A DNA stretch of 57,469 nucleotides from a virus. Below, one piece after another: positions 50,212 to 57,469 of this stretch. The position numbers and the translations under genes were made by a program. The stretch covers positions 1 to 57,469 of IMG/VR virus record IMGVR_UViG_3300030102_005019; one strand, given 5' to 3'. The notes beneath the pieces are model-generated. The model was given only the letters and a program-made list of their open reading frames with translations, searched no databases and had not been told where the DNA came from. Positions within the stretch are counted from its first letter, which is position 1, and each line of letters opens with the position of its first letter.

Positions 50212-50225
50212 AAAAATTAAAAAAA

Positions 50226-52643
50226 TTATCTTGGCTCAAATTGTTCTAAACCAAATCCACCTAATGCGTCAAAACCTGCTGACTCAAAATCTTTAGGCGG
50301 TTTACCAGTTTGTCGCTGGTTTATAAGCTCACTTTGTTGTGTAGCTTGTATTTTTGTTCGTTTGTCTTTACGATCTTCTTTGTATTGTTCTTTACTATTA
50401 ATCACCTGTGTTTCCATTTGTTTAAGCCTCATATTAAGCTCAAACTCATGTATCATAAGTTGTTTTTTAAGTTCTGCTTCAGCTTGTAGCTTTTGCATCT
50501 CAAAATTATGCTCAACTTCAGATAACTGTGCTTTACTTTGTGTAGACATTTGTTCTTTTCTCATATCTAGCTCTGCTGCTGCTTGTGCAGCTTGTGTGTT
50601 AGACTGAGTTTGTGCTTGTATATTTTCAAGTTGCATTTGTCTATCAGTTTCTATTTTCTTTCTACGTCTTAGTTTTAATAGTTGATTAGCAAGTTTAAGA
50701 TTTTTTACTTCTCTGACATCTATAGCGTCTTCAAGTTCTATTTGTTGTTGCTGTAGTGCCATTTGAATATTATTTTCTAAAATTTGTTTTTCTTCTTCAT
50801 CTGGTGCTAATTGTAAAAATATACCAAAATCATGCAAATGTAATTCATTTATTTCTTTTAAACTAGCGACATTAAATTTTCCTACACCTTGAACGAAAGC
50901 TTGTGTTGTACTACCATATTCTAAAACATCAGATATTCTTAAAGATATCGCTTCTGCTGTTTTTAATGTTAAATATAAACCTGCTTGTAATACGTGTCTT
51001 GTTGCGGTATTAGAATTAGCCGCTGCTATTTTTTGTAAACCTACTAGCGCATTTTTATCTGGCGTACTACCATCTCTTGCTTCATTTAATCCGGTTACAT
51101 CTCTAATCATTTGTAAATAATAATTATAAGAGTTTATTAAACTAGATATTTTTTGTCCACCGTGGCCTGATTGTAATTCTTGTACAGGAGTTCTGCTATG
51201 GTTATAATCTCCATCTTGTGTCATTGATCTTCCAATTACAGAACCAGTTTGAAAATACATGTTTAATGCTTCTTGTGGGTTGTAATTAGTTCCATTACCT
51301 AAATCTATTTCAGCAATACCGTCAGCATCTAAATAAACACCATCAGGTACCATCCTAGATAAAACTTGTTGTAGTTTTAAATGAGTTAGCTGTATCATAT
51401 CTGCAAAGCTTGTCATTCTACCAACTAAAGACTCTATTTTACCTTTATAAATTCTTGGAGCAACTATATTATAACTCATCTGTACTTTAGTTGTATCAGC
51501 TTTAGGTCTTGTCATATTTTTAGCAAGTTGCCATTTTAACAACTTGTTACTACCTATTATTTTAGCACCTTCATATAAAACCTCTATAGATCTATTTACT
51601 TTTGAAAATCTTGATCTAGCGTCTTTTGGTGGATTAAATGTGTCTGTTTTTTCTATTGCTTTATCTGCGCCAGAAGAAGTTTGTTTTATTTTGTATACTT
51701 GGTTATTATAACTTTTATATTCAAAATATAAAACATAAACATAATTATTATCAGGTGAGTCAGCACTAGCATATGTTTTATTATACATTAAAGCATTACT
51801 ACCTAAACCTTCTATTTCTTTAATATCATCATCAGTTAACTCTGGATATTGTTTTTTTAAGTCAATTAAACTAACTCTTCTAACTTCACCTACATAATAT
51901 ATATCATCAAAATAAGGTGATTCAGTATAAGAATACACTAAATCAGATGGATCAACATATTCTAACTTTATACCCTCAGCTGTATTAAAACTATTTTTTA
52001 CAGCAGCAATACCTATGACAGCTAAATCATAATCTAATCTTTTCTTTAATAAATCATATTTATTGTAATCAAAAACATTATTTATAGCTTCTTCTTCAGC
52101 AATTTCAATACTTTGTTTGTAATCTAGCTGCATGTGTAATTCTAACTCTTCTTGTGTTTCAGGCAAAGTTTCTACTGGGTTATTATACATGTTCAAGCCA
52201 AATTGTTGTTGAACATTATCAAATAACTCTTTGTTTTGCATATCTCTTACTATAGAGTTAACGTAATCAGTTCTTACGTCTATAGAAGCTTGATCTTGTG
52301 AATAAGCTTTTATATCATATAGTCTTTCACCTATACCATTTACAACTATATCTACAAATTTAGGTATAATAGGTACTGGCTTCCAGTCTAAATTAAGATA
52401 AGACAAATCACCATTAATTGATAACTCATCTTTATATTTTTGTATAGATTGCTCTCCTCTAGCATATAATCTTAGTCTGTGAAATTGATCTCTGTTTGCA
52501 TAATATCTAACACTTCCACTTGATCTTTTAAACCATTCTGCTTCTATGCCTTTAGCAATTTCTAAGCCATACACCATTGAAGATTTTTCTTCATCTGTAG
52601 CTGCTTGACTTGGAAAGCGTCCTTTAGGTAATTGTTTTGACAT
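50226..52643 (-). CDS. Portal protein
   Basis: This is 805 aa. It lies directly after the large terminase (adjacent stop and start) and before scaffold and capsid. The N-terminal clip/stem part includes ANRDQFHRLRLYARGEQSIQ and PIIPKFVDIVVNGIGERLYD. YPELTDDDIKEIEGLG is like crAss-type portals (memory). The C-terminal ~200 residues are a long Gln/Lys/Glu coiled coil (KAQLSEVEHNFEMQKLQAEA), as in portals with an extended crown. It forms the DNA-entry ring of the capsid. Confidence 0.85.
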   Translation of the reverse strand: MSKQLPKGRFPSQAATDEEKSSMVYGLEIAKGIEAEWFKRSSGSVRYYANRDQFHRLRLYARGEQSIQKYKDELSINGDLSYLNLDWKPVPIIPKFVDIVVNGIGERLYDIKAYSQDQASIDVRTDYVNSIVRDMQNKELFDNVQQQFGLNMYNNPVETLPETQEELELHMQLDYKQSIEIAEEEAINNVFDYNKYDLLKKRLDYDLAVIGIAAVKNSFNTAEGIKLEYVDPSDLVYSYTESPYFDDIYYVGEVRRVSLIDLKKQYPELTDDDIKEIEGLGSNALMYNKTYASADSPDNNYVYVLYFEYKSYNNQVYKIKQTSSGADKAIEKTDTFNPPKDARSRFSKVNRSIEVLYEGAKIIGSNKLLKWQLAKNMTRPKADTTKVQMSYNIVAPRIYKGKIESLVGRMTSFADMIQLTHLKLQQVLSRMVPDGVYLDADGIAEIDLGNGTNYNPQEALNMYFQTGSVIGRSMTQDGDYNHSRTPVQELQSGHGGQKISSLINSYNYYLQMIRDVTGLNEARDGSTPDKNALVGLQKIAAANSNTATRHVLQAGLYLTLKTAEAISLRISDVLEYGSTTQAFVQGVGKFNVASLKEINELHLHDFGIFLQLAPDEEEKQILENNIQMALQQQQIELEDAIDVREVKNLKLANQLLKLRRRKKIETDRQMQLENIQAQTQSNTQAAQAAAELDMRKEQMSTQSKAQLSEVEHNFEMQKLQAEAELKKQLMIHEFELNMRLKQMETQVINSKEQYKEDRKDKRTKIQATQQSELINQRQTGKPPKDFESAGFDALGGFGLEQFEPR

Positions 52644-54854
52644 TTATTCTATTATTTTTGAAATGTAACCTTTATTATTGTATTTTTTAAACCCAAAATC
52701 CAATTTTTTCACTATTTTTCCTTGTTTTGGCGCATATAAGTGCCTATTACAAGCCATTATTGCTAATCCTGAGCTAATAGTAGCATCAAATTTTGTTCTG
52801 TTTGTAATATTAAACTTTGACCAATCATTAAGAGTTCTATTAAAGTAAATATTACCATATGTGCCGTCTGATTTTAAACCTACATATTGTTGTATATAAG
52901 TTTCTATAGCTGCGGCATGTGCTTGTTTTATATCTTCACCAGTATTAGGTATACCACCTATTTCTTTTTCTGTTGTTGATAATTTATTATGTGTTTTATC
53001 AGGTCTATTCATTGAGTAACCCCTATAACCACGTCTTTTTAAATAATATAACAACCTTGGTTTGTTGTTTTCTGCTAATATAGGCATACCGTAAAACACT
53101 AATGCCATTAATATATCTTCAAAAAATATTTCTGCAGTTTGTGGTCTTGCAATATATTCTAAAAAAAATGTATTAGGCGGTGCATCTTCCATGCTGAATT
53201 TTGTTAATCCATGTAATGAGCCTTTTGATCCTCTACCATCTACAGTGCCTGATATATCGTAACTATCACAGCCAAAAGCACCAATATGTTCGTTACCAGG
53301 GTATTTAAAACCATTCCTTAATAAAACATTGTTTTGTAAATTAGGTGATGGTATCCATGATATTTCAAATCTACCATTTAAATCAGGATAAAAGCTCACT
53401 ATAGTATCTTTAATCCCATTTAACCACTGAAAATTACCTTTAGTGGTATTACCAGAAGATCTCAAACCTTCATTATAGTCAATTTGTTCGTATATCTTGA
53501 CTAAATTAAATATACTATTTTTTGTTTCATCTCTAAATGCATGTTCTTCAGTTCTTGGGAATTGTCTATAAAATTCATTTAAAGCATCGTGACTATTTTT
53601 TAAGCCATCTGCTTCATTTTCCCAATGCTCGATAACTCCGACGTCGATGCTATCATTATAAGGTCCTGCAATTGGTTTTTCTGGTGTATCGAACACAGGT
53701 ATTCCATGAGTATCAATGTATCCCTCGTAGTTCCATTCCATAGGTATGAACAAACTATATAATCCAGAACGAGTTTGTCCGTTTTTATTTCTTTTTGTAA
53801 CGTCTGAATCATAATATAATTGTTTAAAATTTTCACCACCTTTATCCAAAGCGTTAGATGTTGATCCCATCATACACTTACCAATAATCCTACTACCTAA
53901 TCTTAATGTTGTTTTAGTTACTCGCCAGTTATTTAAAATGTTTTCTGGTCTTTCCCATTTACCAGCTTCATCATGTACAAGCAGTTGTAATTTTTCACCA
54001 TCATAACTGTTATCACCTGTATTCTTCCAATCAATAGTTGTGTCTAATCCCGTGAGTTCCTCTGTTTTTTGTTTAGATAATATATTTCTTTTTGTAAACT
54101 TACTAGCTGGTACTCTATAAGCTAATTCTGTTTTTGGCCGATCCATACCATCTTGTATGGGTTTAAAGAAAAACGGGTAGTTGACTGATATTGGTACAAC
54201 TTTATCTGTGAACATTTTTTTTGCGTCTGCACCAGACTTTGATAATATACCAAATCTTGCGTCTGAAGAGATAGTTGCTTGTCCAACTGTTTCTGAGCTG
54301 GCCATAAACGAAAATCCACTTCTTCTGTTTTTAAGGTAACACATCCCATAACATCTATCGTCTGCTTTACAGGCTTCCCAAAAAATAAAGAATAATCTGT
54401 TTGCTTCTCTAAACTCTGGCTTCCCAACATCAATCTTGGTCCATTGCAAGTACATATAATGAGAACCAGTGATATAAGTAATATTATCTTTGTTGCTGAA
54501 CCAATAACCTTCGTCGCGTTTGGTAAATTCTCTATCAATATAAACATACCATTTATTTTTAAAATCATCTGGTAAATCTTTCCAATCAAATATAGTTTTA
54601 ATTTTTTCTAACTCTTTTGGATACTGATTTACCTCCCATTTATTATTTCCTTTTTCAATTTTTTTTGGTTGTTTTGGTAATGCAATTTTTAAATTCTGTA
54701 TGCTATACACATCACCTATTTGTCCGGTTTTACTTATAACAATAACATCATGTTCTTTATTATAACCGTATTTCCAATATTTTTTCTTATTTAACCTATG
54801 TATGGTTGTTTGTTTTATAGGTTTTATAATTTTATATAGGGTTTGTTTGTACAT
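52644..54854 (-). CDS. terL: Terminase large subunit
   Basis: This is 736 aa. ATPase: Walker A variant KNRRSGFS at 175-182 and Walker B LLVHDEAG at 291-298. The nuclease part shows an acidic motif in AFGCDSYDISGTVDGRGSKG and further carboxylates toward the C-terminus. The unusual KNRRSGFS and long N-terminal domain recall crAss-like terminases. It packages DNA through the portal encoded next door. A GTGTATAGCA copy on the coding strand at 54701-54710 encodes Val-Tyr-Ser and may be chance. Confidence 0.88.
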   Translation of the reverse strand: MYKQTLYKIIKPIKQTTIHRLNKKKYWKYGYNKEHDVIVISKTGQIGDVYSIQNLKIALPKQPKKIEKGNNKWEVNQYPKELEKIKTIFDWKDLPDDFKNKWYVYIDREFTKRDEGYWFSNKDNITYITGSHYMYLQWTKIDVGKPEFREANRLFFIFWEACKADDRCYGMCYLKNRRSGFSFMASSETVGQATISSDARFGILSKSGADAKKMFTDKVVPISVNYPFFFKPIQDGMDRPKTELAYRVPASKFTKRNILSKQKTEELTGLDTTIDWKNTGDNSYDGEKLQLLVHDEAGKWERPENILNNWRVTKTTLRLGSRIIGKCMMGSTSNALDKGGENFKQLYYDSDVTKRNKNGQTRSGLYSLFIPMEWNYEGYIDTHGIPVFDTPEKPIAGPYNDSIDVGVIEHWENEADGLKNSHDALNEFYRQFPRTEEHAFRDETKNSIFNLVKIYEQIDYNEGLRSSGNTTKGNFQWLNGIKDTIVSFYPDLNGRFEISWIPSPNLQNNVLLRNGFKYPGNEHIGAFGCDSYDISGTVDGRGSKGSLHGLTKFSMEDAPPNTFFLEYIARPQTAEIFFEDILMALVFYGMPILAENNKPRLLYYLKRRGYRGYSMNRPDKTHNKLSTTEKEIGGIPNTGEDIKQAHAAAIETYIQQYVGLKSDGTYGNIYFNRTLNDWSKFNITNRTKFDATISSGLAIMACNRHLYAPKQGKIVKKLDFGFKKYNNKGYISKIIE

Positions 54855-54857
54855 TAT

Positions 54858-55151
54858 TTAATTGTATTTTTTGAGATCTATTTTATAACTCTCATCTAAT
54901 CCTTGCATATCTATTAATTCGTGGCAAATTTTGGTTACTTCTTTAAAATATTCTTTTTTTGTTTGAAGAATACTTTTTCCATGCATTTTATTTACCCTAC
55001 ATATATCAGGTCTATCATCGTATATAGAACAAATATTACCTATTAAATTTGCACAACTACCATCTTTTTTTGTAGGTAAACCATATTTTGCGCTATCAAT
55101 TTTTCCAATAAATCTACAGCAAGCTCCGCAACTAGAACATAAAAACTTCAT
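54858..55151 (-). CDS. YkgJ-type cysteine-cluster protein
   Basis: This is 97 aa. Cys residues C5, C8, C11, C12, C33, C41 and C51, in CSSCGACCR, GSC, and CSIYDDRPDICR, match the YkgJ family (CxxCGxCC...C...C.IY..RP..C). Such proteins bind zinc or iron-sulphur; the family's biochemical role is unsettled. It lies between the large terminase and a small putative terminase subunit gene, sharing bases with the latter. Confidence 0.7.
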   Translation of the reverse strand: MKFLCSSCGACCRFIGKIDSAKYGLPTKKDGSCANLIGNICSIYDDRPDICRVNKMHGKSILQTKKEYFKEVTKICHELIDMQGLDESYKIDLKKYN

Positions 55152-55423
55152 TACTTTGATCTTCTTTCAGCAAAACCTTTAAATGTGTTTTCTTTTTGTT
55201 CTACTGGTTTATTATCTAATAAAGCTTTTTCAGCCTCAATACGGTTTAATATTTCAAAAGCATCGAATATAGCTAGCTTTTTTGTTGCTGCTGCATTTTT
55301 TAATCTATCAGCTGAAACATCATCTTCTGTATCAACTATTTCTTCTTTAGCAACTTTTATAAGTTCATTAACCGCTCTGTAACCAGCTTGGATTATATTC
55401 TTTTTCGTTTCCTTTATATTCAT
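55151..55423 (-). CDS. Candidate small terminase subunit
   Basis: This is 90 aa, helical: NIIQAGYRAVNELIKVAKEE, then ADRLKNAAATKKLAIFDAFE. It lies upstream of the large terminase, separated by only one small gene. Size, charge pattern and position suit a small terminase subunit or a packaging accessory protein. No clear HTH is visible. Confidence 0.5.
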   Translation of the reverse strand: MNIKETKKNIIQAGYRAVNELIKVAKEEIVDTEDDVSADRLKNAAATKKLAIFDAFEILNRIEAEKALLDNKPVEQKENTFKGFAERRSK

Positions 55424-55961
55424 ATTTAATACAAATTGATTTTATTGGTACTCTATAAAGTCTTTCGTTGTTTATTATAAATTCATATTCACTATCTGGT
55501 GTAAAACCTATAAGATCTTGTTTTTTAATATGTTTATTGTCAACATATTTTATAATACCCGTGTTTTCTTTTTCTTTATTTGTAGAAAACTTATCATCAT
55601 TTGATATCGGTTTAACAAAACAATATTCTTTTATAGGCTTCCATTCCGTTCTATGTCTGTAGGCAAATATTTGATCTAAATAAACAAAATACATACCATC
55701 TACAAAACTACTGCTACTGTCTTTTTCATTACCTCTAATATCATTAAACCTTCTAAAAACATTATGATGTACTATTATTTCATCACCTTGTTTTATAGGT
55801 GATTTAACGTTTATTGGGCAATGTATGACTTTAGCGTTTCTACTAACAAATTTATGATCTTGTATTTCAGTGTTTAATATAAAATCTTTATCACCAATTT
55901 TTTTAGTATTATTATATCTTTTTTCTATAGGTTTTATTATAAAATAATATAAGCTTTGCAT
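55368..55961 (-). CDS. Beta-rich protein, possibly GroES-like
   Basis: This is 197 aa. NVKSPIKQGDEIIVHHNVFR, then YLDQIFAYRHRTEWKPIKEY and CFVKPIS look like the K-x-GD-x-V loop and beta-barrel strands of co-chaperonins. A second half-barrel follows (IGFTPDSEYEFIINNERLYR). Phages such as T4 (gp31) and marine phages carry GroES-like proteins for capsid folding, so the idea is reasonable. No mobile-loop motif is identified, so confidence is low. It overlaps the next gene by 56 nt. Confidence 0.4.
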   Translation of the reverse strand: MQSLYYFIIKPIEKRYNNTKKIGDKDFILNTEIQDHKFVSRNAKVIHCPINVKSPIKQGDEIIVHHNVFRRFNDIRGNEKDSSSSFVDGMYFVYLDQIFAYRHRTEWKPIKEYCFVKPISNDDKFSTNKEKENTGIIKYVDNKHIKKQDLIGFTPDSEYEFIINNERLYRVPIKSICIKYEYKGNEKEYNPSWLQSG

Positions 55962-56179
55962 TAATATTCTAAATTATATTCTATACTTATAGCCATGTTT
56001 TTATTGAAATCTTTCCAAGGTAAAACATCTTGACCTTTTTTAATGAATATACTAAATTTTTCTTCTTTTTCTATTATATCACATATTTTGTGACCACCAT
56101 ATACTTCTTGTCCTACAGAATAATGCATAGCTGAGTCTTTGTAGTCTCTACCTACACTAATTTTTCTAATTAAATTCAT
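55961..56179 (-). CDS. 72-aa protein, unknown
   Basis: MNLIRKISVGRDYKDSAMHY then SVGQEVYGGHKICDIIEKEE: a small beta-rich chain, perhaps an SH3-like barrel. It shares one base with the downstream gene. No family recognised. Confidence 0.55.
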   Translation of the reverse strand: MNLIRKISVGRDYKDSAMHYSVGQEVYGGHKICDIIEKEEKFSIFIKKGQDVLPWKDFNKNMAISIEYNLEY

Positions 56180-56196
56180 ATTCTATTTTATTTGTT

Positions 56197-56658
56197 TTAT
56201 TTTTTTAAAACAGATGTTACTTTTTCTCCACTACGTCCACCAAAATATGCTAATACAACTGCCATCATTACTTTTTCAAACGTGTCGTTCCATGTTTCAC
56301 CTATATGAAATGGTATTGAATCAACACTATCAAGTAATCCAGCTAATGAAAATATAACAATACACCACACTAAAACTAGCGGGCGTACATTTTTAGAAAG
56401 CCACGAGTCTGATTTTGAATCTGCTTCCCATCTTGAAGTTATAGCTTCCATCTCTTTATTTTGTTGCTCGTATATAAGTTGTTGCAATTTTATTTTATCA
56501 TCAGCACTTACATCTGATTTACCTATTGCAGCTATAGCTTCACCTGGTGAAGTTACACCTTTAAGTACATTACCTAATGTTGGGTTAACTATAGAAGCTG
56601 CTCCAAACAAAAGTTTACCAACTGTACTTTCTGCAAATTTTTTCTTTGGCTTTGACAT
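56197..56658 (-). CDS. Holin of the 3TM type
   Basis: This is 153 aa. An amphipathic helical first half (LLFGAASIVNPTLGNVLKGV, then QQLIYEQQNKEMEAITSRWE) is followed by DSWLSKNVRPLVLVWCIVIF and two membrane helices (~108-125 and ~137-150). The SRWEADSKSDSW-LSKNVRP pattern is that of the GTA/3TM holin family. It would open the inner membrane to release the M15 lysin, though it is far from that gene. It is coupled to the upstream gene by TAATG. Confidence 0.72.
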   Translation of the reverse strand: MSKPKKKFAESTVGKLLFGAASIVNPTLGNVLKGVTSPGEAIAAIGKSDVSADDKIKLQQLIYEQQNKEMEAITSRWEADSKSDSWLSKNVRPLVLVWCIVIFSLAGLLDSVDSIPFHIGETWNDTFEKVMMAVVLAYFGGRSGEKVTSVLKK

Positions 56659-56831
56659 TATTTTTTTAATTTAAATTGTTTATCGTATGGTACTAATCTA
56701 TTTAAAGCTTCTCTTCTTCCTTCGCAACCACAAGGTACGTTTAAACCTTTTGAAACTTTATCTACAATGGTTTTAATACCTGTTGCTTTTGTTACTTTAT
56801 GTATTGTGTCTCCTAATCCTTTTGATTTCAT
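56658..56831 (-). CDS. 57-aa basic protein with CGC-RR motif
   Basis: MKSKGLGDTIHKVTKATGIK then GLNVPCGCEGRREALNRLVP and a Lys tail. This is a short protein type that I recall next to holins in Bacteroidota phages. The CGC may bind metal. TAATG and ATGA-type overlaps join it to both neighbours. Function unknown. Confidence 0.65.
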   Translation of the reverse strand: MKSKGLGDTIHKVTKATGIKTIVDKVSKGLNVPCGCEGRREALNRLVPYDKQFKLKK

Positions 56832-57469
56832 TTTATAATTTTTTCTGGTTTAATGTTTTTAAATAAATTACTAAAAAATGTCCTTAATGGATCATTATTA
56901 TCACCGCTTGGATCAGTTTTCCTTGAAGTTGTTGGTATTTCACCTTTTTCATATTTACCTAAATTCTGATAAATATTTTGCATTGACCAAGCACCATATT
57001 CCATGTCTATATCGTGATAAAAATCATCTTTACCTGGTGTTTGAGTTTCTTTTTTAAATGTCATACCTAATATTGCATCTAATGAAGTTAAATAACTTGT
57101 ATTAGCTCTAAACGCTGGGTCAAAAAAAGATCTATTAGGATTTTGTGGTGTACTTAAAATACCTCTATAACCAGTGGCGTGGCCACCCTCGTGAACTAGC
57201 AAACCCATAAGTGACGTATCGCTTTCATCCATTTTACTCGAATATTGACTAATAAAATTATCACCGGTATCAAGAAGCGGGTTCGTTGTATACGAACCAC
57301 CTCTACTTAAATTTGTATAATTGTCATACCTATCTATAGAAATTCTATTGGTATTAGGATCATATTCACCTTGAACACCTCCCCAACCATCTATTCTTCT
57401 TATATTTACGGGTGTTCTATAAGCATTATTAAGCATTTCTAGAACATTATAATTTTGAAAAGATCTTGG
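56828..57469 (-). CDS. Zincin-like protein, 5' end cut by window edge
   Basis: The frame is open to the right edge; 203 residues follow from an internal ATG at 57436, with 11 more codons (PRSFQNYNVLE) before it. SLMGLLVHEGGHATGYRG carries HExxH with a following Gly, a zinc-metallopeptidase signature. Upstream, RRIDGWGGVQGEYDPNTNRI suggests a metalloprotease fold start. A later MEYGAWSMQNIY could supply the third ligand. It could be a tail-associated wall or capsule protease. If the genome is circular, this would be the C-terminal domain of the fibre at 1-1623. Confidence 0.6.
   Translation of the reverse strand, partial: PRSFQNYNVLEMLNNAYRTPVNIRRIDGWGGVQGEYDPNTNRISIDRYDNYTNLSRGGSYTTNPLLDTGDNFISQYSSKMDESDTSLMGLLVHEGGHATGYRGILSTPQNPNRSFFDPAFRANTSYLTSLDAILGMTFKKETQTPGKDDFYHDIDMEYGAWSMQNIYQNLGKYEKGEIPTTSRKTDPSGDNNDPLRTFFSNLFKNIKPEKIIK

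Noticed and set aside
53600-54589. Two open frames on the minus strand inside the terminase gene
   Set aside because: They are alternative-frame shadows of the large terminase coding sequence, without leaders.
1-57469. CRISPR array, insertion sequence, integrase or attachment site
   Set aside because: No regularly spaced repeats with spacers, no transposase or integrase motifs and no terminal inverted repeats were seen.

Overview
ORGANISM. The window looks like a nearly complete genome of a short-tailed (podovirus-like) virulent phage of a marine flavobacterium (Bacteroidota). Reasons: AT-rich DNA; starts preceded by A/T-rich leaders instead of Shine-Dalgarno sites; Bacteroidota-style signal peptides; and a head-neck-tail gene set (terminase, portal, scaffold, major capsid, two ring/adaptor proteins, very large tail-hub protein) that from memory resembles Cellulophaga podoviruses and crAss-like phages. 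No tape-measure, sheath, integrase, transposase or CRISPR was seen. LAYOUT. (a) 1-7715, minus: tail-fibre genes, including a 1240-residue fibre with a C-terminal S74 chaperone domain, plus two tiny basic proteins. (b) 7716-8003: divergent control region. (c) 8004-16787, plus: about 30 very small early genes, most unrecognised, packed with overlapping stops and starts. They are interrupted by two gene-free, visibly structured stretches, 11281-11570 and 13777-14530. (d) 16899-27024, plus: HTH protein, sigma factor, RecE-like nuclease, SSB, primase-helicase, thymidylate-synthase-fold enzyme, GIY-YIG/MazG fusion, DUF1064-like nuclease and class I ribonucleotide reductase. (e) 27032-27096: hairpin between convergent operons. 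(f) 27101-57469, minus: lysis and envelope genes (M15 peptidase, lipoprotein, thioredoxin-fold proteins, membrane coiled-coil proteins, a beta-barrel-like protein interrupted by an in-frame TAA), internal virion proteins, tail, neck, capsid, scaffold, portal, terminase, a Cys-cluster protein, holin, and a zincin-like protein running off the right edge. HOW IT FITS TOGETHER. If the ends join as a circle (inference), all minus-strand genes form one late block from 7715 through 1, then 57469 to 27101, opposed by one early/middle plus-strand block. The phage sigma factor is the obvious candidate to switch between them. RNR, the TS-fold enzyme and MazG-type enzymes supply and clean nucleotides for the primase-helicase, SSB and RecE-like machinery. 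MOST INTERESTING. The ~750-nt multi-domain RNA-like region at 13777-14530 contains a tRNA-like acceptor/T-arm, with a second structured element at 11281-11570. In size, structure, phage setting and tRNA association it resembles the giant ornate phage RNAs (GOLLD/ROOL type), though membership cannot be shown without a covariance search. Other points: an Asp at the pyrimidine-discriminating position of the TS-fold enzyme; the TAA-interrupted outer-membrane-like gene between two copies of a duplicated module; a 10-mer (GTGTATAGCA) repeated at least 11 times; and apparently leaderless TATAAT promoters.
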